Assembly (NCBI GenBank): GCA_000434995.1
Contig: FR895297.1
Span: 4,962-10,513, forward strand
Direction: 5' to 3'
DNA length: 5,552 nt
Origin: Firmicutes bacterium CAG:341
GTDB taxonomy: Bacteria > Bacillota > Clostridia > Oscillospirales > Acutalibacteraceae
Shown here: positions 1 through 5,552 of the stretch, piece after piece
How positions within the stretch are numbered: position 1 is the stretch's first letter
How the letters are laid out: each line of letters begins with the position of its first letter
Notes under the pieces: generated by a model
Told to the model about the DNA's origin: nothing
Database searches by the model: none
Seen by the model: only the letters and a program-made list of their open reading frames with translations
Program-made: the position numbers and the translations under genes

Positions 1-447
1 CTCGGCGGTGAAAAGCGAAAAGGCGTATTTGCGACACGCTCACCTTTCAGGCCGAATAATATCGGTTTATCGTGTGTTAAGCTTGAAAATGTTACGCACA
101 CAAAAGAATACGGTACGGTTTTAACCGTCAGCGGAATTGATATGAAAAACGGTACACCGATTTATGATATTAAGCCATATATAGCTTATGCCGACTGCAA
201 ACCTGATGCAAAATCAAGCTTTGCCGATATTCACAAAAACGATAAACTCACAGTTAAAATAAATGATGAATTAAAAGTGCAAATTCCAAATAACAAGCTT
301 GGTGCGCTAATCGGAATTTTGGAATGTGACCCGCGCCCTGCATATCAAAATGACGAAAGCAGAATTTACGGAATATCATTTGCAAATATGAATATAAAAT
401 TTAAAGTATCAAACAGAATATTAACCGTTACGGATATAGAAAAATAA
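1..447 (+). CDS. trmO: tRNA (N6-threonylcarbamoyladenosine(37)-N6)-methyltransferase TrmO/TsaA family, C-terminal part
   Basis: The first 148 visible codons, open from base 1 in frame 1, encode the C-terminal part of a TrmO (YaeB/TsaA, formerly UPF0066) protein. The family uses S-adenosylmethionine to methylate t6A at position 37 of certain tRNAs in the cytoplasm. Visible signatures are GVFATRSPFRPNNIGLS (visible residues 8-24, the SAM-side core motif), DIKPYIAYAD (about residues 55-64) and DPRPAY (about residues 108-113) near the C terminus. The usual family form of the first motif is RPNPIGLS; here the P is N. The E. coli protein has 235 residues, so roughly 70-90 N-terminal residues lie left of the window. 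The ATG at 142 is internal to the conserved domain and is not the true start. The stop at 445-447 is followed after two bases by a hairpin shared with the convergent ilvE. The family call is firm; methyltransferase activity is inferred from the family. Confidence 0.9.
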   Translation, partial: LGGEKRKGVFATRSPFRPNNIGLSCVKLENVTHTKEYGTVLTVSGIDMKNGTPIYDIKPYIAYADCKPDAKSSFADIHKNDKLTVKINDELKVQIPNNKLGALIGILECDPRPAYQNDESRIYGISFANMNIKFKVSNRILTVTDIEK

Positions 448-449
448 TA

Positions 450-488
450 AAGAGGTTAAATACTCGCAGTGCGAATATTTAACCTCTT
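450..488. terminator. Bidirectional hairpin terminator between trmO and ilvE
   Basis: An 18-nt inverted repeat (450-467 and 471-488) has one internal mismatch and a 3-nt loop (AGT). It starts 2 bases after the trmO stop and 14 bases after the ilvE stop on the opposite strand. Read on the minus strand the stem is followed by TTATTATTTTT, a good U-tract, so it fits best as the ilvE terminator. On the plus strand the following bases (ATAATTTATCTT) are only moderately U-rich. Confidence 0.8.
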
Positions 489-502
489 ATAATTTATCTT
501 AA

Positions 503-1528
503 TTATTTGATTTCACAAATCCAGCCTTCAGGAGCTTCAATTTCACCCATTTGAATACCTGTAAGAGTTTCATAAAGCTTCTTGGTTACAGGGCCCATTT
601 CATCCATACCTGACGGGAAGCAAATTTCTTCACCGTGGTTAACAATCTTGCCGACCGGAGAAATAACTGCCGCTGTGCCGCAAAGTCCGCATTCGGCAAA
701 GTCCTTAACTTCATCAAAATAAACTTCTCTTTGCTCAACTTTAAGGCCGAGATACTTTTCAGCAACAATCATAAGTGAACGGCGGGTAATTGACGGTAAA
801 ATTGAATCTGACTTAGGTGTTACAACAGTGCCGTCCTTAGTTACGAAAAGGAAGTTTGCACCGCCGGTTTCTTCAACCTTTGTTCTTGTAGCAGGGTCAA
901 GATACATATTTTCATCAAAGCCTTTTTCGTGTGCGTCAACAATGTTACGAAGTGACATTGCATAGTTAAGACCTGCTTTGATATTACCTGTTCCGTGAGG
1001 AGCGGCACGGTCAACATCAGATACACGAATTGTGATAGGCTTTGCGCCACCCTTGAAATACGGGCCGACAGGAGTACAGAACATTCTGAACTCATATTCA
1101 TCAGCCGGCTTTACACCGATAACAGGGTTTGTACCGAAAACATATGGGCGAATATAAAGAGTTGCACCGCTGCCGAAAGGCGGAACCCAAGCTTCGTTAG
1201 CTTTTACAACTTCTTTAACTGCTCTTAAAAATAATTCTTCAGGGATAGGCGGAATTTGAAGTCCGCGGCAAGAATCTGCAATACGGCTTGCGTTAAGGTC
1301 AGGGCGGAAGCAAACTGTTCTTCCGTCTTTTGTGGTATATGCCTTAAGCCCTTCAAAGCAAGTTTGTGCATATTGAAGTACACCCGCACATTCATTAAGG
1401 GTGATTGTATCATCATCGGTAAGATGACCTTCGTCCCACTTACCGTCTTTGTAATGAGCTACAAAACGCTTATCTGTTTTTACATAGCCAAAGCCGAGTT
1501 TTGACCAATCTATATCTTTCTTTTGCAT
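503..1528 (-). CDS. ilvE: Branched-chain-amino-acid aminotransferase (BCAT, fold-type IV PLP enzyme)
   Basis: This 341-residue protein transfers the amino group between leucine, isoleucine or valine and 2-oxoglutarate. It is the last step of their synthesis and the first of their breakdown, and is cytosolic. The length and motifs match the larger BCAT class shared with eukaryotic enzymes, with an N-terminal YAQTCFEGLKAY block (53-64). The PLP-binding lysine is K184 in GNIKAGLNYA. The EETGGANFLFV block (219-229) supplies the glutamate expected to contact the pyridine nitrogen. The GTAAVISPVG loop (284-293) is expected to hold the cofactor phosphate, and C280 and C283 form a CxxC just before it. 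The ATG at 1528 is preceded by AGGAG (1540-1544, 11-base gap) and an extended -10 promoter. The predicted leader is only about 30 bases, so there is no room for a T-box or attenuator. The gene lies 96 bases downstream of the DUF2974 gene on the same strand, with no terminator visible between them, so some read-through is possible. Confidence 0.96.
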   Translation of the reverse strand: MQKKDIDWSKLGFGYVKTDKRFVAHYKDGKWDEGHLTDDDTITLNECAGVLQYAQTCFEGLKAYTTKDGRTVCFRPDLNASRIADSCRGLQIPPIPEELFLRAVKEVVKANEAWVPPFGSGATLYIRPYVFGTNPVIGVKPADEYEFRMFCTPVGPYFKGGAKPITIRVSDVDRAAPHGTGNIKAGLNYAMSLRNIVDAHEKGFDENMYLDPATRTKVEETGGANFLFVTKDGTVVTPKSDSILPSITRRSLMIVAEKYLGLKVEQREVYFDEVKDFAECGLCGTAAVISPVGKIVNHGEEICFPSGMDEMGPVTKKLYETLTGIQMGEIEAPEGWICEIK

Positions 1529-1566
1529 TTTTTTAACATCTCCTATGCAATTGTTTTTACAAAAAT

Positions 1567-1594
1567 ATTATAGCACTTTAAATTCATTTTTCAA
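1567..1594 (-). promoter_or_regulatory. Sigma-A promoter of ilvE (extended -10)
   Basis: On the minus strand, TTGAAA (1589-1594) and TATAAT (1567-1572) are separated by 16 bases. The -10 is preceded by TG at the extended -10 position (TGCTATAAT). Transcription would start near 1560 and give a leader of about 30 bases ending in the AGGAG site. The -10 is a perfect consensus and the -35 matches 5 of 6. Confidence 0.8.
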
Positions 1595-1624
1595 TACTAA
1601 CAAGGCAAAAAATTACATTGGGCG

Positions 1625-2809
1625 TCAGTTTTTATCAACAGCGTCTGTTATTATTTCCCCGCCCTCGATACTTTCACGCTTTTTAAACGGCAAGTTTTCC
1701 AAAACGCTCTTATATACCTGCGTTTTTTGGCTTAAATATTCTTTGGTAAAATCAGCAATGACTTTTTTCAATATTTGCTTGAATTTAGACTTCTGTTCAT
1801 CATCCAAAGTTGTTACGGAGTCAATTAAGCCGAGTGCTTTTTTAATATCTATTTCTTTAGTATCGTAAAAATCGACTATTCCCATATTTTCGGCAACATA
1901 TTCAAGCGTATCAAAGAAAAGTTCAAGCTCTTCATCAGAAATATAATCAATAAGTTCATTTATATAATCGCTTATAAAATCACTCGTTCTGTCATACTTT
2001 TCTTCTGTTTCAAAGCGGTCGCCTTCCACCTGCCAAGATGATGCCTGATGCTGTTTAAGTCCTGCATTTTCACTATGCACAATTAAAGGTGCAGCATCGT
2101 GATAAAGCATTCTGCCGATGATTGAAGTCTGAGGGGTTATAAGATGAATTTTATCTTTAATTTGGCAATAATCGTATCTGTCAAAAAAATATTTAGGAAA
2201 GCCGGGTGCGTCATCTTCATACACGGCTGTAATCCGCTTTTTAAGTGAATTTGAGCAGTTTACAGCGGCAAATACTGCAAGGTTACCGCCTTTTGAATGG
2301 CCGCAAAGAATAATATCGCCCGAATGAAGCATAGATGTTTCCTGAAAATAATATAACGCTTCAATCTGCGCCGGAACGGGAAACATATACGAAAGCATTG
2401 CCGATTCCTTAACACCCGTAACCGTTACATCGGTTCCGCGAAAAGCAACAACATCACTTCCGTCATCAAGCAAAAAATGAATTGCCGAAAACTGCTTATC
2501 AATATCATCATTAACATTATTTATGTAATCACACATAATTACATTTGAAAATCGCTTTGTCATACTGCATTTTTTTAATAAGTCTGCACTTTTGACACTT
2601 ATTGCAATAAGATTTTCAATTTCTTCCTGAGTATACATAGCAAAAAAGAGCTTTGCTCCTTTTAAAAGCGATACGCTCTGCTTATCCGCAATATCTTTAA
2701 AATCTGTATAAGCAAGCTGCGAAAATATAAGGTTATCCACTTCATTAAAAGCTTTTTCTTTAAACGAAAAATCGCCGTATTCTTCAATATAATCAAGCAT
2801 ATTATTCAT
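1625..2809 (-). CDS. Mbeg1-like (DUF2974) alpha/beta-hydrolase of unknown substrate
   Basis: This 394-residue protein has the hallmarks of the Mbeg1-like/DUF2974 (PF11187) family, which has a lipase-like alpha/beta-hydrolase fold and is common in Firmicutes. Residues 119-127 give DVVAFRGTD, the family's oxyanion-side strand motif. The nucleophile elbow is GHSKGGNLAVFAA (170-182), with S172 as predicted nucleophile. EDDAPGF (198-204) lies where the family usually has a DxPGF motif and may hold the acid. The third member is probably H254 in the LKQHQASSW segment. Residues about 265-394 are acidic and probably helical, with no motif I recognise. There is no signal peptide or membrane segment, so it should be cytosolic. 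The ATG at 2809 has GGAG at 2820-2823 with a 10-base gap; a second ATG three codons in is less well placed. A promoter sits directly upstream. Serine hydrolase chemistry is inferred, and the substrate and role are unknown. Confidence 0.88.
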   Translation of the reverse strand: MNNMLDYIEEYGDFSFKEKAFNEVDNLIFSQLAYTDFKDIADKQSVSLLKGAKLFFAMYTQEEIENLIAISVKSADLLKKCSMTKRFSNVIMCDYINNVNDDIDKQFSAIHFLLDDGSDVVAFRGTDVTVTGVKESAMLSYMFPVPAQIEALYYFQETSMLHSGDIILCGHSKGGNLAVFAAVNCSNSLKKRITAVYEDDAPGFPKYFFDRYDYCQIKDKIHLITPQTSIIGRMLYHDAAPLIVHSENAGLKQHQASSWQVEGDRFETEEKYDRTSDFISDYINELIDYISDEELELFFDTLEYVAENMGIVDFYDTKEIDIKKALGLIDSVTTLDDEQKSKFKQILKKVIADFTKEYLSQKTQVYKSVLENLPFKKRESIEGGEIITDAVDKN

Positions 2810-2837
2810 ATCAATTCATCTCCGGTTTCTTTATAAT

Positions 2838-2866
2838 ATTATATCAAAATACAAGTGATTTGTCAC
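2838..2866 (-). promoter_or_regulatory. Sigma-A promoter of the DUF2974 hydrolase gene
   Basis: On the minus strand, GTGACA (2861-2866) and TATAAT (2838-2843) are 17 bases apart, matching 5/6 and 6/6 of the consensus. Transcription would begin near 2831, leaving a leader of about 20 bases that contains the GGAG ribosome site. Confidence 0.75.
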
Positions 2867-2912
2867 ACCTGTCATAACTTTTTTACAAAAGCGCAAAATA
2901 GTATAAACTCTA

Positions 2913-2941
2913 TTGAATGAATATATTTATTATGCTATTAT
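2913..2941 (+). promoter_or_regulatory. Sigma-A promoter of the metallo-hydrolase gene (extended -10)
   Basis: TTGAAT (2913-2918) and TATTAT (2936-2941) are separated by 17 bases, with TG at the extended -10 position (TGCTATTAT). Transcription would start near 2948, about 30 bases before the ATG at 2979. The divergent DUF2974 promoter lies about 50 bases away, so a regulator bound between them could affect both genes. Confidence 0.7.
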
Positions 2942-2978
2942 ATCTTTTATAGTATATTATTTTAAGGGGAGTATACTT

Positions 2979-3790
2979 ATGGCTGAAATTTATGTACTAC
3001 AAACAGGCAAAATGCTTGTATCAACCGCTGTTCACGATAGGGACAGTAAAAAAGGCAAGCTTGCATATACAGGCATTCTTCAAGGTAAAAAGGTAGAAGC
3101 GAAGTGCCTGTCAAGGCATTTTTAATTAAAATAAACGGTAAAAATGTGCTTGTGGATACAGGCTGGAGCGAACAGTGTGCCATAAACGCAAGGCGTCATC
3201 TCGGCATTGCGCTTTATTTTTCAAGCCAGCCGACTCTCACATTAAACGATTCTGTTATAAGGCAGCTTAAAAATTTTGACCTCACACCTGAAAAGCTTGA
3301 CGCTGTAATACTCACTCATCTTGACTGCGACCATGCAAGTGCAATTAAAGATTTAAAAGGCGCAAAACATTTTTATGCAACTAAAGAGGAGCTTGATATT
3401 GCACAGCTTCCAAACCCGAGATACCGTAAAAGCTTGTGGGAGGGTGTTGAAATTGAGGGAGTGCAAATGAATTACGATTCACACGCTCCTTTCGGCAAAT
3501 CCTGCGATTTGTTTGGCGACGGAAGTGTTAGAATCGTTTACACACCGGGGCATTCAGCCGGCTCTTGCTGTGTAGTAGTAAAAGATAACGGAAAAATGGC
3601 AGTTATTGCCGGTGATAACGGAACAAACGAAAAATCTTGGAGCGAGCTTATACTTTCCGGCCCGATACATAATATCCAAAATATGAAAATTTCACTTCGC
3701 TGGCTTAATAAAATGTATCAAAATCCAAACTGCGTTGCAGTGCTTACATCACATGATAAAGATTATAACGAAACAAAAATTGAATTTTAG
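2979..3790 (+). pseudogene. Metallo-beta-lactamase-fold hydrolase, AHL-lactonase-like, split by a frameshift
   Basis: One gene appears to be read in two frames. The ATG at 2979 has AGGGGAG at 2965-2971 (7-base gap) and its own promoter. It opens MAEIYVLQTGKMLVSTAV, which resembles the N terminus of the N-acyl-homoserine-lactonase-like metallo-hydrolases. That frame runs off into unrelated residues and stops at 3123-3125. The domain continues in the -1 frame as VPVKAFLIKINGKNVLVDTGW from 3104. Adding a single A to the five-A run at 3087-3091 restores a continuous 270-residue protein, with the junction reading LQGKKGRSEVPVKAF. That length fits the family. The cause could be a real inactivating deletion, a homopolymer sequencing or assembly error, or ribosomal slippage on AAAAAG. 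No in-frame stop or other damage is visible in the rest, which argues against an old pseudogene. The terminator follows 8 bases after the stop, so this is a single-gene unit. Confidence 0.8.
3104..3790 (+). CDS. Catalytic portion of the split metallo-beta-lactamase-fold hydrolase
   Basis: This 228-codon frame carries all the metal-binding motifs. Its first codon in this reading is GTG at 3104, with no ribosome site before it, so it is probably the internal valine of the longer gene and not a natural start. Motifs (numbered from this GTG): VLVDTGWS at 15-22; the metal motif THLDCDH at 71-77; TPGHSAGS at 148-155 with ligand H150; AGDNG at 169-173 with bridging D171; and SHD at 216-218 with the last ligand H217. 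AHL lactonases such as AiiA have HxHxDH, but the second histidine here is D74. The family hydrolyses lactones or related esters with two metal ions. The substrate cannot be read from sequence, so a quorum-quenching role is only a possibility. No signal peptide is seen, so the product should be cytosolic. Confidence 0.78.
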   Translation: MPVKAFLIKINGKNVLVDTGWSEQCAINARRHLGIALYFSSQPTLTLNDSVIRQLKNFDLTPEKLDAVILTHLDCDHASAIKDLKGAKHFYATKEELDIAQLPNPRYRKSLWEGVEIEGVQMNYDSHAPFGKSCDLFGDGSVRIVYTPGHSAGSCCVVVKDNGKMAVIAGDNGTNEKSWSELILSGPIHNIQNMKISLRWLNKMYQNPNCVAVLTSHDKDYNETKIEF

Positions 3791-3798
3791 ACAAATAA

Positions 3799-3838
3799 AA
3801 ACACCGAGATTTACATCTCGGTGTTTCTATTCTTTTTA
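3799..3838 (+). terminator. Rho-independent terminator of the metallo-hydrolase gene
   Basis: A perfect 12-bp stem (3799-3810 with 3815-3826; core ACACCGAGAT/ATCTCGGTGT) has a TTAC loop. It is followed by CTATTCTTTTTATC, which supplies the U-tract. It lies 8 bases after the stop codon at 3788-3790. Confidence 0.9.
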
Positions 3839-3863
3839 TCAATATAAAAAAGAGGAGGTAAGG

Positions 3864-3959
3864 ATGAAAAATATTTTATCTGCATCGGGAAATAGCACCT
3901 TTCCCTTTGCTGATACTAATATACTGTTCATAAATATACTGCGTATTAAGCAATTATGA
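3864..3959 (+). CDS. Possible small ORF, 31 residues, unknown
   Basis: The ATG at 3864 is preceded by AGAGGAGGTAAGG, a full AGGAGG (3853-3858) with a 5-base gap, one of the best ribosome sites in the window. The peptide begins MKNILSASGNSTFPFADTNI and ends at TGA 3957-3959. The last third is hydrophobic (ILFINILRI) but short for a membrane helix. I recognise no family. It starts only 26 bases after the terminator of the preceding gene, and I see no room for a good separate promoter, so its transcription may depend on read-through. It could be a real small protein, a leader peptide, or the surviving start of a lost gene. Coding is not proven. Confidence 0.35.
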   Translation: MKNILSASGNSTFPFADTNILFINILRIKQL

Positions 3960-3962
3960 ACA
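3925..3962. repeat. Inverted repeat overlapping the small ORF end
   Basis: TGTTCATAA (3925-3933) and TTATGAACA (3954-3962) are perfect 9-base inverted copies separated by 20 bases. The spacer holds a further small pair, ATAC (3936-3939) with GTAT (3943-3946). The result is a bulged hairpin or a possible protein-binding palindrome about 50 bases before the MATE promoter. No U-tract follows on either strand, so it is not a convincing terminator. Confidence 0.5.
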
Positions 3963-4011
3963 TATTTAAAAATTATGTTAATTAAATGAAAACAAGATAC
4001 TTATTTTTCTA

Positions 4012-4040
4012 TTTACCTTTACTCTTTTTTGTGTTAAAAT
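4012..4040 (+). promoter_or_regulatory. Sigma-A promoter of the MATE transporter gene
   Basis: TTTACC (4012-4017) and TAAAAT (4035-4040) are 17 bases apart, with TG at the extended -10 position (TGTTAAAAT). The start point would be near 4047, giving a leader of about 24 bases that includes GGGAG at 4059-4063. Confidence 0.7.
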
Positions 4041-4070
4041 CATCGTAAAATATATTTCGGGAGTTAATTT

Positions 4071-5381
4071 ATGAAATCAAAAGGCGCGTCCGGCGAATTT
4101 GCAAAATATGTATCGCAAAATGTATTTGCGATGATAGGAATGTCGTGTTACATTTTGGCAGATACCTTTTTTATATCAAAGGCAGTCGGTGCAAACGGTA
4201 TTACAGCTTTAAATCTTGTATTGCCGCTTTATAATTTGATATTCGCCATAGGTTCAATGATAGGTGTAGGCTCTGCAATCAAATTTGCCATTGCAAAAAA
4301 TCAGAAAGAAAGTAATAAACACTACTTTTTTAACGCTATGTTTTTTACAACGGTTTTCGGTATAATTTTTATGGCAATAGGCATATTAGCACCTGAAAAG
4401 CTTGTTGAACTTTTGGGCGGAAGCCGTGAAATTGTAGCTGTGGGCGCACCGTACACAAAAATTTTTATGGCATTTGCGCCGCTGTTTATGTGGAATTATG
4501 TATGCAATGCTTTTGTTAGAAATGACGGTTCACCATCAGTTGCAATGACTGCAACTGTATTAAGCAGCCTGTTTAATATCGTTATGGACTGGGTGCTTAT
4601 GTTTCCGCTGAAAATGGGTATGCAAGGTGCGGCACTGGCAACTGCGCTTTCCCCGGTTGTAGGCTGTGCAATTTGCTGTTTCCACTTTGCTTCAAAGAAA
4701 AATACAATTTGTTTCAAACCATGCGTTCCATCAATTATAAAGCTTTTTAACTGTGCAAAGCTTGGTGTTTCGGCTTTCGTCGGCGAATTTTCATCAGGTG
4801 TAATTACAGTCGCTTTTAATATGGTTATATTAAAACTTGTGGGCAACATAGGTGTTGCATCATATGGTGTGGTAGCAAATATTTCGCTTGTGGCAGTATC
4901 GGTATTTAACGGTGTTGCACAGGGTTCACAGCCCCTTATCAGCAAATACTATGCAAAAGGGGATAAAAAAGACCTTGAAAAAATCATCACACTCGGCACC
5001 GTCACCTGCCTTTGCCTTGCCGGAATAATTATTGCAGTAATAAATATTTTTGCAGCCCCGATTGCAAATGTTTTCAACAGTGAGCATATAGAAGAACTTA
5101 CCGCCTACGCTGTTAAAGGGCTTCGCATTTATTTTGTAGGCTTTATATTTGCCGGGCTTAATATTTTCCTCTCCCTTGCATTCAGTTCAATGAGCAAAGC
5201 AATACCCGCCTTTGTTATATCAATTATGCGAGGATTTGTTGTTATTTTAGCAAGTGTATTTTTGCTTGCATATCTTTTCAATATGACAGGTGTTTGGCTC
5301 GCATTCCCGCTTGCCGAAGCTATTACTTTTATAATATCACTTGCTTTTTTGGCAAATATAAAAAAGAAAAACGAAATATAA
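4071..5381 (+). CDS. MATE family efflux transporter (MepA-like)
   Basis: This 436-residue integral membrane protein is of the multidrug and toxic compound extrusion (MatE) family, which exports cationic or organic compounds in exchange for Na+ or H+ across the cytoplasmic membrane. About 12 hydrophobic segments can be traced, at roughly residues 12-32, 46-68, 86-106, 120-145, 156-178, 185-205, 232-255, 262-285, 304-330, 346-370, 378-400 and 406-428, in two six-helix halves. The first half carries VRNDGSP (149-155), the NIVMDWVLMF helix (169-178) and GMQGAALATA (183-192), all typical of MepA/DinF-type members. The second half carries GVAQGSQPLISKYYAKGD (281-298), the matching motif of the repeat. 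Length is normal for the family (about 440-460) and there is no break. The ATG at 4071 has GGGAG 7 bases upstream. No MarR- or TetR-type regulator is adjacent. Substrate and coupling ion cannot be assigned. Confidence 0.93.
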   Translation: MKSKGASGEFAKYVSQNVFAMIGMSCYILADTFFISKAVGANGITALNLVLPLYNLIFAIGSMIGVGSAIKFAIAKNQKESNKHYFFNAMFFTTVFGIIFMAIGILAPEKLVELLGGSREIVAVGAPYTKIFMAFAPLFMWNYVCNAFVRNDGSPSVAMTATVLSSLFNIVMDWVLMFPLKMGMQGAALATALSPVVGCAICCFHFASKKNTICFKPCVPSIIKLFNCAKLGVSAFVGEFSSGVITVAFNMVILKLVGNIGVASYGVVANISLVAVSVFNGVAQGSQPLISKYYAKGDKKDLEKIITLGTVTCLCLAGIIIAVINIFAAPIANVFNSEHIEELTAYAVKGLRIYFVGFIFAGLNIFLSLAFSSMSKAIPAFVISIMRGFVVILASVFLLAYLFNMTGVWLAFPLAEAITFIISLAFLANIKKKNEI

Positions 5382-5382
5382 A

Positions 5383-5415
5383 AAATGCGTTAGGCTCAAT
5401 AAGCCTAACGCATTT
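5383..5415. terminator. Hairpin after the MATE gene
   Basis: A perfect 14-bp stem (5383-5396 with 5402-5415; core ATGCGTTAGGCT/AGCCTAACGCAT) has a 5-base loop. It begins just after the MATE stop (5379-5381). On the plus strand the stem ends in TTTA without a longer U-tract, so it is a weak terminator in that direction. On the minus strand it is followed by TTTTTATATTT, so it would stop a gene arriving from the right edge well. Confidence 0.7.
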
Positions 5416-5459
5416 ACAGCGTGTAGAAAAGTTAAATTTCAAATTTCTACACGCTGTAA
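5414..5459. repeat. Perfect 16-bp inverted repeat next to the terminator
   Basis: TTACAGCGTGTAGAAA (5414-5429) is matched exactly by its reverse complement at 5444-5459, with a 14-base loop. The loop and right arm contain a tandem 7-mer AAATTTC (5434-5440 and 5441-5447), which allows an alternative inner register. It overlaps the preceding hairpin by two bases and has no U-tract. It is probably part of the structured element in the last 170 bases. Confidence 0.75.
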
Positions 5460-5482
5460 GACTCTGAAAAAAGTGAGATAAA

Positions 5483-5540
5483 TTCCGTTTTCTTGTAAAC
5501 GGAGCTGTACATAGGTACTGCCCGTTTGCAAAAAACGGAA
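5483..5540. repeat. Two related CCGTTT/AAACGG hairpins, possible structured RNA or palindromic repeat
   Basis: CCGTTT (5485-5490) pairs with AAACGG (5497-5502), and a second copy, CCGTTT (5522-5527), pairs with AAACGG (5533-5538). Because the arms are identical, the outer arms can also pair as TTCCGTTTT (5483-5491) with AAAACGGAA (5532-5540), enclosing AAACGG:CCGTTT and a small GTAC-ATAG-GTAC hairpin (5507-5518). The sequence thus has two mutually exclusive folds. It resembles no riboswitch or known small RNA that I can name. The element may continue past the right edge. Confidence 0.5.
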
Positions 5541-5552
5541 AGCGCCAAAAGT

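Noticed and set aside
841..1504. Several overlapping reading frames of 60-90 codons on both strands inside ilvE.
   Set aside because: They are shadows of the well-conserved aminotransferase gene, with no ribosome sites or known motifs.
1529..1624. Possible T-box or attenuator leader for ilvE.
   Set aside because: The promoter leaves only about 30 bases of leader, with no stem, specifier loop or leader peptide.
2851..2874. TGTCA direct repeats 9 bases apart and a GTGA-TTTG-TCAC half-palindrome over the -35 of the DUF2974 promoter, suggesting a CRP/FNR-like operator.
   Set aside because: The palindrome spacing is 4, not the 6 of the TGTGA-N6-TCACA class, and short matches like this are common in AT-rich promoters.
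3887..3905. Short GGGAAA/TTTCCC hairpin inside the small ORF.
   Set aside because: It is only six pairs, has no U-tract, and is well within chance.
4496..4945. A 149-codon minus-strand ORF inside the MATE gene.
   Set aside because: It is antisense to conserved transmembrane segments and has no family resemblance, so it reflects codon bias of the real gene.
5384..5552. On the minus strand all three frames are largely open from the right edge, one of them running into the end of the MATE gene.
   Set aside because: No start or ribosome site lies within the window, the codons pass through perfect palindromes, and no frame gives a recognisable protein. Open frames over about 90 bases are expected by chance. 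It could still be the tail of a gene beyond the edge, but I cannot support it.

Overview
The window is AT-rich bacterial DNA with short intergenic gaps, strong AGGAG-type ribosome binding sites, near-consensus sigma-A promoters and simple hairpin terminators. The style, the MepA-like MATE pump, the Mbeg1-like hydrolase and the type of branched-chain aminotransferase suggest a gut-type Clostridia (Firmicutes), perhaps Ruminococcaceae/Oscillospiraceae. That placement is inference from general character, not from a marker gene.

Layout: (1) Positions 1-447 (+) hold the C-terminal part of a TrmO/TsaA-type tRNA methyltransferase whose start lies left of the window. (2) A perfect-looking hairpin at 450-488 separates it from the convergent ilvE gene (503-1528, -), which has its own promoter. 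(3) Upstream on the same strand is an Mbeg1-like (DUF2974) alpha/beta-hydrolase (1625-2809, -). (4) A 169-bp divergent promoter region leads to a metallo-beta-lactamase-fold hydrolase of the AHL-lactonase-like group (2979-3790, +). This gene is split by an apparent one-base deletion in an A run near 3087-3091. A strong terminator follows. (5) Positions 3791-4070 hold a 31-codon ORF with a canonical Shine-Dalgarno, an inverted repeat and the promoter of the next gene. (6) A MATE-family multidrug/cation antiporter fills 4071-5381 (+). (7) The last 171 bases have no supported gene but hold a dense run of four palindromes, which may be a structured RNA or a dispersed palindromic repeat cut by the window edge.

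The genes do not form an obvious pathway. They are mostly single-gene transcription units: tRNA modification, branched-chain amino acid metabolism, a predicted serine hydrolase of unknown substrate, a predicted metallo-hydrolase and an efflux pump. I found no CRISPR array, transposase, tRNA/rRNA or phage gene, and no convincing new multi-gene system. The most useful leads are the frameshifted metallo-hydrolase with its variant HxDxDH metal motif, the palindrome cluster at the right edge, and the small ORF with a perfect ribosome binding site.
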